From the NCBI GenBank assembly GCA_963753585.1, contig CAVWCU010000001.1, forward strand, positions 992,001 through 1,056,000: a stretch of DNA of 64,000 nt, in the 5' to 3' direction. The position numbers and the translations under genes are program-made. This document shows positions 24,665-32,857 of the stretch, one piece after another; the stretch's first letter is position 1, and each line of letters starts with the position of its first letter. Source of the DNA: VRUE01 sp963753585 (GTDB lineage: Bacteria > Actinomycetota > Thermoleophilia > Solirubrobacterales > 70-9). The notes under the pieces were generated by a model. That model was not told where the DNA came from. It searched no databases and worked only from the letters and a program-made list of their open reading frames with translations.

Positions 24665-25807
24665 GTGCGGGTCATCCACGTCACCGACTACGGAAGCCCG
24701 CACGCGGGTGCCTTCGTGCCGATGCTGCGCACGGCGCTGACCCGGATCCGCGCGCGCGGCTGGGAGCCGCTCGTGACCCTTCCCCCCCGGGCCCGCACAC
24801 GCTCGCGCGAGTGGCTGCCCGAGTTCCAAGCCGAGTACGGCGACCAGCTGCTCTTCGCGCCCGACGTTCGCCGGCGCGAGCTCGGGCCCTGGTTGGAGGG
24901 GGTGGTCAGCTCTGACCCCGGGCCGACGATCCTCCACACCCATATGACCGCCTACGACCTCGCCGCCGCCGGCGTCGCCCGGCAGCACGACGACGTCAGG
25001 GCAATCTGGCACTTTCACACCGTGCTCAACGACAGCCTGCGTGCGCGGATCCGCAACCGCCTCCGTTTCGCGCTCGCCAGTCGCTACGTCGAGCGCATGC
25101 TTTGCGCGGGATCCGGTCTGGCCGAGGCGATCTGTGGGCGCGGCGCGCCGCGGGACAAGGTCGTGCACTTCCCCAACGGAGTCGACGTGTCCCACTTTCC
25201 GGCCGAGATCGGGGCCGCCGAGCGCACAGCCGCGCGCGCCGAGCTGGGGCTCCCGGCCGAGGCCACCGTCCTGCTGCACATCGGCCGTGACTGGCGGCTG
25301 AAGGGAGGCGATCTCTTCCTCGACGCCTTCGAGCTCCTCGGCGAGCGCGAGGACCTGGTCGCGCTGATGGTCCGCGGCGGCGAGGACGCGCGAACCGAGG
25401 TCGCCCGCCGTGGACTCGGGGAGAGGGGCCGGGTGCTCGGGGGCACCTCTGACGTGCGTCGGCTGCACGCCGCCTCTGACCTGATGCTGGCCACCAGTAG
25501 GGGCGAGGGCGAACCGCTGGCCCTGCTGGAGGCGCTTGCCAGCGGGCTCGGCGTGGTCGCGACCGACATCCCCGCCCACGCGAGCCTCGGCGATGGGCCG
25601 CCGGGCCTGCACATCGCGCCGCTGATCCCGGAGGGCATCGCGAGGACCGCGACGGCGTTGCTCGACCGCGACCCCGAGAGCAGGCGGCGAGAGGGCGCCG
25701 CCTCGCATGCCTGGGTGAGCGCCGAGCGCGGCCTGGAAGCCTGGGGAGACCGGCTTATCGCGCTCTACGAGGACGTCTCGCGGGACTGGAGCTCGGGGTC
25801 GCGATGA
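24665..25807 (+). CDS. GT4-family glycosyltransferase
   Basis: A 380-residue GT-B enzyme that transfers a sugar from a nucleotide donor to the growing repeat unit on the cytoplasmic face. The C-terminal domain shows LLHIGRDWRLKGGDLFLDAF and the EX7E donor-site motif in GEGEPLALLEALASGLGVVA. The N-terminal acceptor domain starts VIHVTDYGSPHAGAFVPML. The GTG at 24665 is the likely start. The flippase ATG overlaps its stop. Confidence 0.87.
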   Translation: MRVIHVTDYGSPHAGAFVPMLRTALTRIRARGWEPLVTLPPRARTRSREWLPEFQAEYGDQLLFAPDVRRRELGPWLEGVVSSDPGPTILHTHMTAYDLAAAGVARQHDDVRAIWHFHTVLNDSLRARIRNRLRFALASRYVERMLCAGSGLAEAICGRGAPRDKVVHFPNGVDVSHFPAEIGAAERTAARAELGLPAEATVLLHIGRDWRLKGGDLFLDAFELLGEREDLVALMVRGGEDARTEVARRGLGERGRVLGGTSDVRRLHAASDLMLATSRGEGEPLALLEALASGLGVVATDIPAHASLGDGPPGLHIAPLIPEGIARTATALLDRDPESRRREGAASHAWVSAERGLEAWGDRLIALYEDVSRDWSSGSR

Positions 25808-27300
25808 GCGACTCCCCCTCCCCGCCGGCGCGCGAGAGCATCACCCGCAACGTCGGGTTCTCCTTCCTGGTCGGCGTCACCAGCGCCGTCTTCACCGCGA
25901 TCCTGCTGCTCTTCCTCGTCCGCGAGCTGGGGCCCGAGGAATACGGCGTCTTCGCGCTGGCGATGAGCGTCGGCGGGCTGGTGACGCTGCCCGCGAACCT
26001 CGGCATCGCCAACGCCACCTCCCGCTTCATGGCCGAGTCGCGGCACGACCGCGCGACCGTGCACGGCATCGTCTCCGACGCCTTCCGTCTCAAGCTGCTC
26101 GCCTCGGGCTTCTTCTGCCTCGTCCTCGTGCTCGCCGCCGAGCCAATCGCCAATGCATACAACACGCCGGAGCTGACCTGGCCGATCCGGATCCTCGCCT
26201 TCGCCGTCTTCGGCCAGAGCATGCTGCAGCTCTACGACCAGATCTTCGAGGCCGAAGGCAAGCTCTCGGTCTACCTGCGGATCGTCGCCGCCGAGAGCGC
26301 GCTCGAGACAGCCAGCTCGATCGTCCTCGTGCTCGCCGGGCTCGGTGTGTCGGGAGCGATCGCCGGACGCGCCGGCGCCTACCTGTTCGCCGCCGGCTTC
26401 GGCCTGGTGCTGATCGTGCGCACGCTCGAAATGAGGCCGAAGATCACCGGGTCCGGCCACGGCAACGTGAGGCGAATCGTCGGCTACGGATCGGCGCTGC
26501 TGATCATCGACGGCGCCTTCACCCTCTTCAGCAAGATCGACGTGCTGCTGATCGGCGCGATCCTCGACGTCGAAGCCGTCGGCCAGTTCGAAGCGGCGAT
26601 GCGGCTGGCGGCGATGACGACGTACGCCGGCGCCGCCGTCGCAGCCGGTGTGGCGCCCCGGGTCGCGCGCGGCAAGGACGGGCCGGACACGACCGCCTTC
26701 GACTCCTCGCTGCGGCGCCTGATGGCCGTCCAGGGCATCTTCATAGCGCCGTTCCTGATCTGGGCCGAGCCGCTGACCGAGCTTGCCCTCGGACCGGACT
26801 ACGCCGAATCGGCGGACGTGCTGCGCGCGGTGACGCCCTTCGTCTTCCTGCTCGCGATCTCACCCGTGCTCGCGCGCGGGGTCACTTATATGGGCGAGGC
26901 GCGGCTGCGGATCCCGATCGCGATCGGGGCGCTGCTGGTCAACCTCGCGATCGACCTTGCCCTGCTCTCCGAGATCGGCATCGTCGCCGGCGCGATCGGG
27001 ACCGACGTGGCCTACACCCTCTACACCGCCGCCCACCTCTGGATCTGCAAGCGCCTGATCGGGACCCAGCTGCGGCCGCTGGCGCGGACCTTCCTGGCGG
27101 TGCTGGTCGCGATCGCCTGTATGGGCGCCGTCCTCTTCGCCTTCGGCACCGATGAGGTCTCGGTGCCGCTGCTGGTGATCGGCGGCACCCTGGGGCTGAC
27201 CGTCTACGCCGGCGCGCTGCTGGTGACCCGGGAGGTGACGCCGGCCGAGCTCAGCGCGCTCCGGCGCCGAGTAATGGGGATGCTGCCGAGGCGTACCTAG
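25804..27300 (+). CDS. Polysaccharide flippase (Wzx-like, MOP superfamily)
   Basis: A 498-residue integral membrane protein with 12-14 hydrophobic helices (first FSFLVGVTSAVFTAILLLFL). The pattern near residue 60 (NLGIANATSRFMAE) matches RfbX/Wzx proteins that flip lipid-linked repeat units to the outer face. It begins in an ATGA overlap with the glycosyltransferase upstream. The C-terminus converges on a minus-strand gene with a four-base overlap. It completes a deacetylase, epimerase, glycosyltransferase, flippase run. Confidence 0.88.
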   Translation: MSDSPSPPARESITRNVGFSFLVGVTSAVFTAILLLFLVRELGPEEYGVFALAMSVGGLVTLPANLGIANATSRFMAESRHDRATVHGIVSDAFRLKLLASGFFCLVLVLAAEPIANAYNTPELTWPIRILAFAVFGQSMLQLYDQIFEAEGKLSVYLRIVAAESALETASSIVLVLAGLGVSGAIAGRAGAYLFAAGFGLVLIVRTLEMRPKITGSGHGNVRRIVGYGSALLIIDGAFTLFSKIDVLLIGAILDVEAVGQFEAAMRLAAMTTYAGAAVAAGVAPRVARGKDGPDTTAFDSSLRRLMAVQGIFIAPFLIWAEPLTELALGPDYAESADVLRAVTPFVFLLAISPVLARGVTYMGEARLRIPIAIGALLVNLAIDLALLSEIGIVAGAIGTDVAYTLYTAAHLWICKRLIGTQLRPLARTFLAVLVAIACMGAVLFAFGTDEVSVPLLVIGGTLGLTVYAGALLVTREVTPAELSALRRRVMGMLPRRT

Positions 27301-27992
27301 AAGGGGCTGGGAACCCGGACGACGATGTCGTCGACGCTGGCCATCGCGCCCTTGGCGTTGCTGTCGGCGCCGACCGACACGGCGGAGGCACGGCCGCTGA
27401 GCTCTCCCGCCCCTTCGTCAGTGGCCTCCACGACCAGGCTGCCGCCGACGTAGCCCTGCAGGCGACCGAGGCCGCGGTCCGGACCGCTGGTCACGTTGAT
27501 TGCGCTGAGCCGGAGCGGGTTTGCCTGGCCGACGCCTTTGACCTCGGGCACCGACTTGGCGATGTCGAGGTATGTGGTCGTGCCGTCCGCGAGGACCTTG
27601 CGCAGCTGGACCTTGCGCTGGACGGGGAAGACGGCGAGCTGATAGCGAGCGCCCTCCCCAGCCCGCAACTGCAGCCCCAGGAAGGCCTTCCGCTTCAGCG
27701 CTTTCGGCGTAGCGCCGAGCAGCCGCTCGGTCGCGGCGATCTCGAGGTCGCGGCCCAGGACCGGCGTGCGGTATGAGCATTCGCGGGTCGCCTTGCCGAT
27801 CATGATCCGCAAGGCGCCGTCGAGATCGCCGCGGCCGCAGCTCTCCCCGGCAAGCTTGACGACCTGACCGCGCAGCGCGGTCGTCTCCATGCTGTTGCGG
27901 TAGACGCCGACCATCGCCGCGCTGACGCTCCCGGCAAGCAGGGCCGCCGCGGCGATCGCAGTCACAGTGAGGGCTGTAAAGCGCTTTCCCAT
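27297..27992 (-). CDS. Exported hypothetical protein
   Basis: A 231-residue protein with a signal peptide or N-terminal anchor (FTALTVTAIAAAALLAGSVSA). The mature part has two Cys (ESCGRGD and RECSYR) that could form a disulfide and a beta-rich C-terminal half (LQGYVGGSLVVEATDEG). No family recognised. The ATG at 27992 is preferred over an in-frame start at 28076, which would run into the promoter of the mutase gene and hide the signal peptide. It diverges from the mutase gene. Confidence 0.7.
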   Translation of the reverse strand: MGKRFTALTVTAIAAAALLAGSVSAAMVGVYRNSMETTALRGQVVKLAGESCGRGDLDGALRIMIGKATRECSYRTPVLGRDLEIAATERLLGATPKALKRKAFLGLQLRAGEGARYQLAVFPVQRKVQLRKVLADGTTTYLDIAKSVPEVKGVGQANPLRLSAINVTSGPDRGLGRLQGYVGGSLVVEATDEGAGELSGRASAVSVGADSNAKGAMASVDDIVVRVPSPF

Positions 27993-28084
27993 CGGAGAAA
28001 CCCTAAACACAGACCCTGGGAAAAGGTGCGCGCTGTGACGGATGAACGCCGTCTTTCTTCCCCCGGCAAATATCATTGGTGACT

Positions 28085-30079
28085 ATGGCCGAGCACCGCC
28101 TCCCCGAGCGCGACCGCCCCTGGGTGATGCGCACCTACGCCGGACACTCCGACGCCCGGCGCTCCAACGAGCTCTACCGGGGCAACCTGGCCAAGGGCCA
28201 GACCGGCCTCTCGGTGGCCTTCGACCTACCCACCCAGACCGGCTATGACCCGGATCACGTCCTCGCCCGCGGCGAGGTCGGCAAGGTCGGCGTCTCGGTC
28301 GCCCACAAGGGCGACATGCACCAGCTCTTCGACGGCATCCCACTCGACGAGATGAACACCTCGATGACGATCAACGCGACCGCTGCCTGGCTGCTGGGGC
28401 TCTACGTGACGGTCGCCGAGGAGAACGACGTCGATCGCTCCCAACTCAAGGGGACGACCCAGAACGACATCATCAAGGAGTACCTCTCACGCGGAACCTA
28501 CGCCTTCCCGCCCGAGCCCTCGATGCGGCTGATCGCCGACATGGTCGCCTTCTCGGTCAACGAGGTGCCGAGCTGGAACCCGACCAACATCTGCAGCTAC
28601 CACCTGCAGGAGGCGGGGGCGACGCCGGTTCAGGAGATCGCCTACGCCCTCTCGACCGGGATCGCCGTGCTCGACGAGGTGAAGGCGCGCGGCCAGGTCG
28701 CCGAGGCCGACTTCCCCAAGGTCTTCGGCCGCATCTCCTTCTTCGTCAACGCGGGCATCAGGCTGATCGAGGAGATCGGCAAGCTGCGCGCGATGGGCCG
28801 GCTCTGGAACGAGATCGGCCGCGAGCGCTACGGGGTCACCGACGAGAAGATGCTGCGCTTCCGCTACGGCGTCCAGGTCAACAGCCTCGGCCTGACCGAG
28901 GCGCAGCCGGAGAACAACATCCAGCGGATCGTGCTGGAGGCGCTTGCGGTAACCCTGAGCCGCGACGCCCGCGCCCGCGCGATCCAGCTCCCCGCCTGGA
29001 ACGAGGCGATGGGCCTCCCCCGCCCCTGGGACCAACAGTGGAGCCTGCGCATCCAACAGGTGCTCGCCAACGAGACCGACCTGCTCGAGTACCCCGACGT
29101 CTTCGAGGGCTCGGTGGTGATGGACGGGCTGGTCGAGGAGCTGATCGAGGGCGCCCGCGCCGAGATGGCGGTGGTCGAGGAGCACGGCGGCGCCGTCGCC
29201 GCCGTGCCCTACATGAAGGCCCGCCTGGTCGAGTCGCACCGGGAGCGGGTGGCGCGGATCGAGGCCGGCGAGCAGAAGGTGATCGGCCAGAACAGCTACA
29301 CCGAGAGCGAGGACTCGCCGCTTACGGCAGGTGCCGACGGCGGCATCCTGACGCCCGACCCCGAGGTCGAGCGCGAGCGGGTCGAGGCTCTTCGGGCATG
29401 GAAGAGCGGGCGCGACGAGGAGACCGTGCAGGCCGCGCTGGCAGAGCTCGGCCGCGTCGCCGCCGACGATGGCCAGAACATCATGCCGGCGACGATCGCC
29501 GCCGCCAAGGCAGGCGCGAGCACCGGCGAGTGGGCCGAAGTGCTGCGCGAGGCGTTCGGCGCCTACCGGGGGCCGACCGGCGTCAGCGGTGCCGCCCCGG
29601 CCGCCGATCGCGAGCAGCTGGAGCAGATTCGCCGGCGCGTCGACGAGGTCTCCAGCCAGATCGGGCACCGGATCAAGATCCTGGTCGGCAAGCCGGGGCT
29701 CGACGGGCACTCCAACGGCTCCGAGCAGATCGCCCTGCGCGCCCGTGACGCCGGCATGGAGGTGATCTACCAGGGAATCCGCCTGACCCCCGAGGAGATC
29801 GCCGAGTCCGCCCTGCAGGAGGACGTCGACGTGGTCGGCCTCTCGATCCTCTCCGGCTCCCACCTGGAGTTGATCCCGGAAGTGGTGCGCATGCTCCGCG
29901 AAGAGCAGGTCGACGTGCCGGTCGTCGTCGGCGGGATCATCCCCGTGGCCGACGCAGAGCGCCTGCGCGCGGCCGGCGTCGACGGCATCTACACCCCCAA
30001 GGACTTCGACATCAACAAGATCATGGGCGAGATCGTCGACCTCGTCGCCAGCCGGGCCGGCACCCCAGCGACAATCTGA
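28085..30079 (+). CDS. ecm: Ethylmalonyl-CoA mutase (B12-dependent)
   Basis: A 664-residue single-chain adenosylcobalamin mutase converting ethylmalonyl-CoA to methylsuccinyl-CoA. The N-terminal WVMRTYAGHS and LAKGQTGLSVAFDLPTQTGY match Ecm more closely than methylmalonyl-CoA mutase. The active-site barrel contains NTSMTINATAAWLLGLY and CSYHLQEAGATP. The C-terminal B12 domain has the base-off motif LDGHSNGSEQI (DxHxxG) and SILSGSH. The ATG at 28085 is preferred to the TTG/GTG just upstream. A 189-residue gene with zinc-type Cys pairs follows 24 bases later. Methylmalonyl-CoA mutase is the alternative; ccr in the same window favours Ecm. Confidence 0.88.
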   Translation: MAEHRLPERDRPWVMRTYAGHSDARRSNELYRGNLAKGQTGLSVAFDLPTQTGYDPDHVLARGEVGKVGVSVAHKGDMHQLFDGIPLDEMNTSMTINATAAWLLGLYVTVAEENDVDRSQLKGTTQNDIIKEYLSRGTYAFPPEPSMRLIADMVAFSVNEVPSWNPTNICSYHLQEAGATPVQEIAYALSTGIAVLDEVKARGQVAEADFPKVFGRISFFVNAGIRLIEEIGKLRAMGRLWNEIGRERYGVTDEKMLRFRYGVQVNSLGLTEAQPENNIQRIVLEALAVTLSRDARARAIQLPAWNEAMGLPRPWDQQWSLRIQQVLANETDLLEYPDVFEGSVVMDGLVEELIEGARAEMAVVEEHGGAVAAVPYMKARLVESHRERVARIEAGEQKVIGQNSYTESEDSPLTAGADGGILTPDPEVERERVEALRAWKSGRDEETVQAALAELGRVAADDGQNIMPATIAAAKAGASTGEWAEVLREAFGAYRGPTGVSGAAPAADREQLEQIRRRVDEVSSQIGHRIKILVGKPGLDGHSNGSEQIALRARDAGMEVIYQGIRLTPEEIAESALQEDVDVVGLSILSGSHLELIPEVVRMLREEQVDVPVVVGGIIPVADAERLRAAGVDGIYTPKDFDINKIMGEIVDLVASRAGTPATI

Positions 30080-30103
30080 AGATAACGCGCGACAATAGGG
30101 GGC

Positions 30104-30670
30104 ATGAGCGAGCTGAATGGGGACCGCTCGGCCTGGCAGCGCTGCTACCGCTGCTGGTCCCGCAACCTCGAGATCCAGATCCACTACGACGCGATACGCC
30201 GCGTCGACCCGGACACCGGCATCCTCGCCGAGGGCATCGACGAAGTGCAGGAGGCGCTGGTGCAGTGCATGGACTGCATGCACGACCAGCCCCACCTCGG
30301 CTTCCAGGACGACCGCGTGGTCCCGGTCGAGGATCGCTGGGAGCGAATGGTCGCCGGCACGCCCTGGGTGGCGTCCTGCACCGTCACCGTCGACCAGGAC
30401 CGGGTCGAGACCTGCTCGGGGCCGGAGGCAATCGAGTTCCTCACCTACGGGGCCTTCGGCGACGCCGGCGTGCGGGAGTTCTTCACCCACGTCCGCTTCC
30501 ACAAGCACGACGAGGAGCGGATCGTCGTCCACATGCTGGTCGAGCTCTACGCTCGCTCGGCCGAGGAGGCTACGCAAGTGCTCGAGGAGGCCGCTCACGG
30601 CCCGCTCGAGATCACCTCGCTTGCGGAGGAGTCCCGTCCGCCGGCGCACGCCTCCGACGAGGCGCACTGA
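30104..30670 (+). CDS. Hypothetical protein with two CxxC motifs, downstream of ecm
   Basis: A 188-residue soluble protein I do not recognise. Two CxxC pairs near the N-terminus (CYRC and CMDC, about 50 residues apart) suggest a zinc or iron-sulfur site. The rest is acidic, with WERMVAGTPWVASCTVTVDQ and EFFTHVRFHKHDEERIVVHM. The His cluster in the latter may also bind metal. It lies 24 bases after ecm on the same strand, so it is probably in that operon and may be a mutase accessory protein. Confidence 0.72.
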   Translation: MSELNGDRSAWQRCYRCWSRNLEIQIHYDAIRRVDPDTGILAEGIDEVQEALVQCMDCMHDQPHLGFQDDRVVPVEDRWERMVAGTPWVASCTVTVDQDRVETCSGPEAIEFLTYGAFGDAGVREFFTHVRFHKHDEERIVVHMLVELYARSAEEATQVLEEAAHGPLEITSLAEESRPPAHASDEAH

Positions 30671-30820
30671 TCAGAACAGGTCGCTCTCCGGCCCCTGCCG
30701 CCGTGCCCGCGCGGCGAGTCCGGCGGCGTCATCTTCGTCTCTGTCGTTTGCGGCCGCACTGAGCGCGAGCGCTAGCAAGAGCGCACCCACGATCAGGCCC
30801 GCGATGATGAAAAGCATCAT
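30671..30820 (-). CDS. Small single-pass membrane protein
   Basis: A 49-residue protein: one hydrophobic helix (MMLFIIAGLIVGALLLALAL) followed by a charged Asp/Arg-rich tail. The ATG at 30820 has a GGGAGGG ribosome-binding site in the right place, which supports translation. A longer in-frame reading from 30916 is less likely because it lacks such a site. Function unknown. It converges on the preceding gene and diverges from the nucleotidyltransferase. Confidence 0.6.
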   Translation of the reverse strand: MMLFIIAGLIVGALLLALALSAAANDRDEDDAAGLAARARRQGPESDLF

Positions 30821-30871
30821 GGCCCTCCCCTTCCCGTGGTCCCTCTGCTGACTATTGCAGATGCCCCGGCG

Positions 30872-30906
30872 TTTCGACAGGCTGACTGGTTTCGACAGCT
30901 GACTGG
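30872..30906. promoter_or_regulatory. Tandem 17-18 bp direct repeats upstream of the nucleotidyltransferase
   Basis: Two adjacent copies, tttcgacaggctgactgg (30872-30889) and tttcgacagctgactgg (30890-30906), end 18 bases before the GTG at 30925. Tandem direct repeats at this distance look like a regulator-binding site. The binding protein is unknown. Confidence 0.45.
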
Positions 30907-30924
30907 CTTCATACACTTACCCGC

Positions 30925-31698
30925 GTGACAGATTCGAAACGTCGCGCCGTGATCCTTGCCGGTGGCAAGGGGTCTCGGCTGGGCCCGTACACGACGGTCC
31001 TGCCGAAGCCGCTCCTGCCGGTCGGCGACTACGCGATCCTCGACGTCGTCGTCCACCAGTTGCACCACCTCGGCTTCACCGAGCTGACCCTCGCCGTCGG
31101 CTATCTGGCGCACCTGGTGCGGGCGGCGATGGGCGACGGGTCGCGCTGGGGCATCGAGATCGACTACGCGGAAGAGCGGGAACCGCTCGGCACGGTCGGC
31201 CCGCTGGCGGCGATCGAGGGTCTCGACGACCACTTCATCGTGATGAACGGCGACGTGCTCACCACGCTCGACTTCGCCGGCCTGCTCGACCTACACGCCA
31301 AGTCCGGCAATGTGCTGACGATCGCCTCGCACCGGCGCGTGGTCAGCACCGACTACGGCGTCCTCCACGTCAGCGACGACGATAGCCCGACCAGGGCGGT
31401 GCTGGGATTCGAGGAGAAGCCCGAGATCCCCTACGTCGTCAGCATGGGCGTCTACGCGATGTCCCCCCGGGCCCTGAGCTTCATCGAGCCCGGCACCCGC
31501 CTCGACCTGCCGGAGCTGGTCTTGCGCCTGCTCGACGCCGGCGAACCGGTCGGCTCCTACCTCTTCGACGGCTACTGGCTCGACATCGGACGCCACGACG
31601 ACTACGAGCGGGCGATCACCGAGTTCGGCCGCCTGCAATCGACCTTCATGTACGAGGAGGCGGCCGCCGTGGACAGCCCCCGGGTTGCCGATGGGTGA
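30925..31698 (+). CDS. NDP-sugar nucleotidyltransferase (paralog 1)
   Basis: A 257-residue enzyme that activates a sugar 1-phosphate with a nucleoside triphosphate. The signature AVILAGGKGSRLGPYT with LPKPLLPVGD is the GxGxRL nucleotide-binding and Lys site of the family; FIVMNGDVLTTL holds the metal-binding Asp. It is the short form, without an acyltransferase domain, like mannose- or heptose-1-phosphate guanylyltransferases. The GTG at 30925 is used. The next gene's ATG lies seven bases inside its 3' end. A close paralog sits at 53534. Confidence 0.86.
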   Translation: MTDSKRRAVILAGGKGSRLGPYTTVLPKPLLPVGDYAILDVVVHQLHHLGFTELTLAVGYLAHLVRAAMGDGSRWGIEIDYAEEREPLGTVGPLAAIEGLDDHFIVMNGDVLTTLDFAGLLDLHAKSGNVLTIASHRRVVSTDYGVLHVSDDDSPTRAVLGFEEKPEIPYVVSMGVYAMSPRALSFIEPGTRLDLPELVLRLLDAGEPVGSYLFDGYWLDIGRHDDYERAITEFGRLQSTFMYEEAAAVDSPRVADG

Positions 31699-32857
31699 CG
31701 GGCGCGAGCGGCTGATCCCGCTTTTCGACGTCGAGCTCACGAGCGGGGAGATCGAGGCTGCGGCCGAGACCCTGCGCTCGGGCTGGCTGACGATGGGGCC
31801 GCGCACCGAGCAGTTCGAGCAGGACTTCGCCGCGCACCTCGGCTGCCGCCACGCGGTAGCGGTCTCCAGCTGCACCTCGGCGCTGCACCTCGCCTACCTT
31901 GCCGCCGGGGTCGGGCCGGGCGATGAGGTGATAGTCCCCGCGATCACCTTCGTCGCCACCGCCGCCGCGGTGCGCTACTGCGGCGCCACGCCAGTGCTCG
32001 CCGACGTGCGCGGCGCGCACGACCTCAACCTCGACCCCGACGACGTCGCCGCCCGGATCACACCCCGCACCAAGGCGATCTGCGCCGTCCACTACGCCGG
32101 CTATGCGGCGGACGTCGAGCACCTCGGCGAGCTCTGCGCCGAGCACGGCCTGGCCCTGATCGAGGACGCCGCGCACGCCCCCAGCGCGACCGCGCCGGGG
32201 GGCGAGCGCAAGCTGGGAACGTACGGACTAGCCGGCTGCTTCAGCTTCTTCTCGAACAAGGTGCTCTCCTGCGGAGAGGGCGGCCTACTGGCGACCGACG
32301 ACGACGAGGTGGCGGCGCTTGCGCGCAGCCGCCGCTCGCACGCGATGACCTCCGGCACCTGGGATCGCCACCGCGGCCACTCCGCCGGCTACGACGTGCT
32401 CGACCTCGGCTTCAACTACCGCATCGACGAGCCCCGGGCGGCGCTGCTGGCCGCCCGCCTACCGAGCCTCGAGCAGAACATCGCGGCCCGCCGCGAACTC
32501 GTCTACCGCTACCGCGCCGAGCTCGCCGGCCTCGACGGCGTCTCGGTCCCCTTCGAGGACGGGGAAGTGGAGCGCTCCTCCTGTTACGTGATGCCGACGA
32601 TGCTCGAGGACGCGGAGCTGCGCGAGCCGCTGCGAGCGCGGATGCTCGAGCGCGGCGTGCAGACCAGCGTCCTCTACCCGGCGATCCACGAGTTCACCGC
32701 CTACGCAGGCGGCGAGTCGCTGCCGCACAGCGAGCGCGTCGCGCGGGCGGAGCTGACCCTGCCCCTCTTCCCCACCCTCACCGAGGCGAATCAGGAGCGC
32801 GTCATCGGCGCCCTACGAGAGGGACTGTCCGAGCTGCGCGGAGCAGTTCCGGCGTGA
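31691..32857 (+). CDS. DegT/DnrJ/EryC1-family sugar aminotransferase
   Basis: A 388-residue PLP enzyme that installs an amino group on a nucleotide keto-sugar. Visible landmarks are LRSGWLTMGPRTEQFE, the SSCTSALHLAYLAAGVGPGDEV pocket, DAAHAPSA for the PLP ring, and the Schiff-base Lys in FFSNKVLSCGEGGLL. The ATG at 31691 overlaps the nucleotidyltransferase gene. Its stop overlaps the GTG of the polymerase gene. The amino sugar it makes would be a substrate for the deacetylases or acyltransferases of the region. Confidence 0.88.
   Translation: MGDGRERLIPLFDVELTSGEIEAAAETLRSGWLTMGPRTEQFEQDFAAHLGCRHAVAVSSCTSALHLAYLAAGVGPGDEVIVPAITFVATAAAVRYCGATPVLADVRGAHDLNLDPDDVAARITPRTKAICAVHYAGYAADVEHLGELCAEHGLALIEDAAHAPSATAPGGERKLGTYGLAGCFSFFSNKVLSCGEGGLLATDDDEVAALARSRRSHAMTSGTWDRHRGHSAGYDVLDLGFNYRIDEPRAALLAARLPSLEQNIAARRELVYRYRAELAGLDGVSVPFEDGEVERSSCYVMPTMLEDAELREPLRARMLERGVQTSVLYPAIHEFTAYAGGESLPHSERVARAELTLPLFPTLTEANQERVIGALREGLSELRGAVPA

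Noticed and set aside
28487..30667. A 726-residue minus-strand open frame over ecm
   Set aside because: Antisense shadow of ethylmalonyl-CoA mutase and the gene after it; no recognisable domain.
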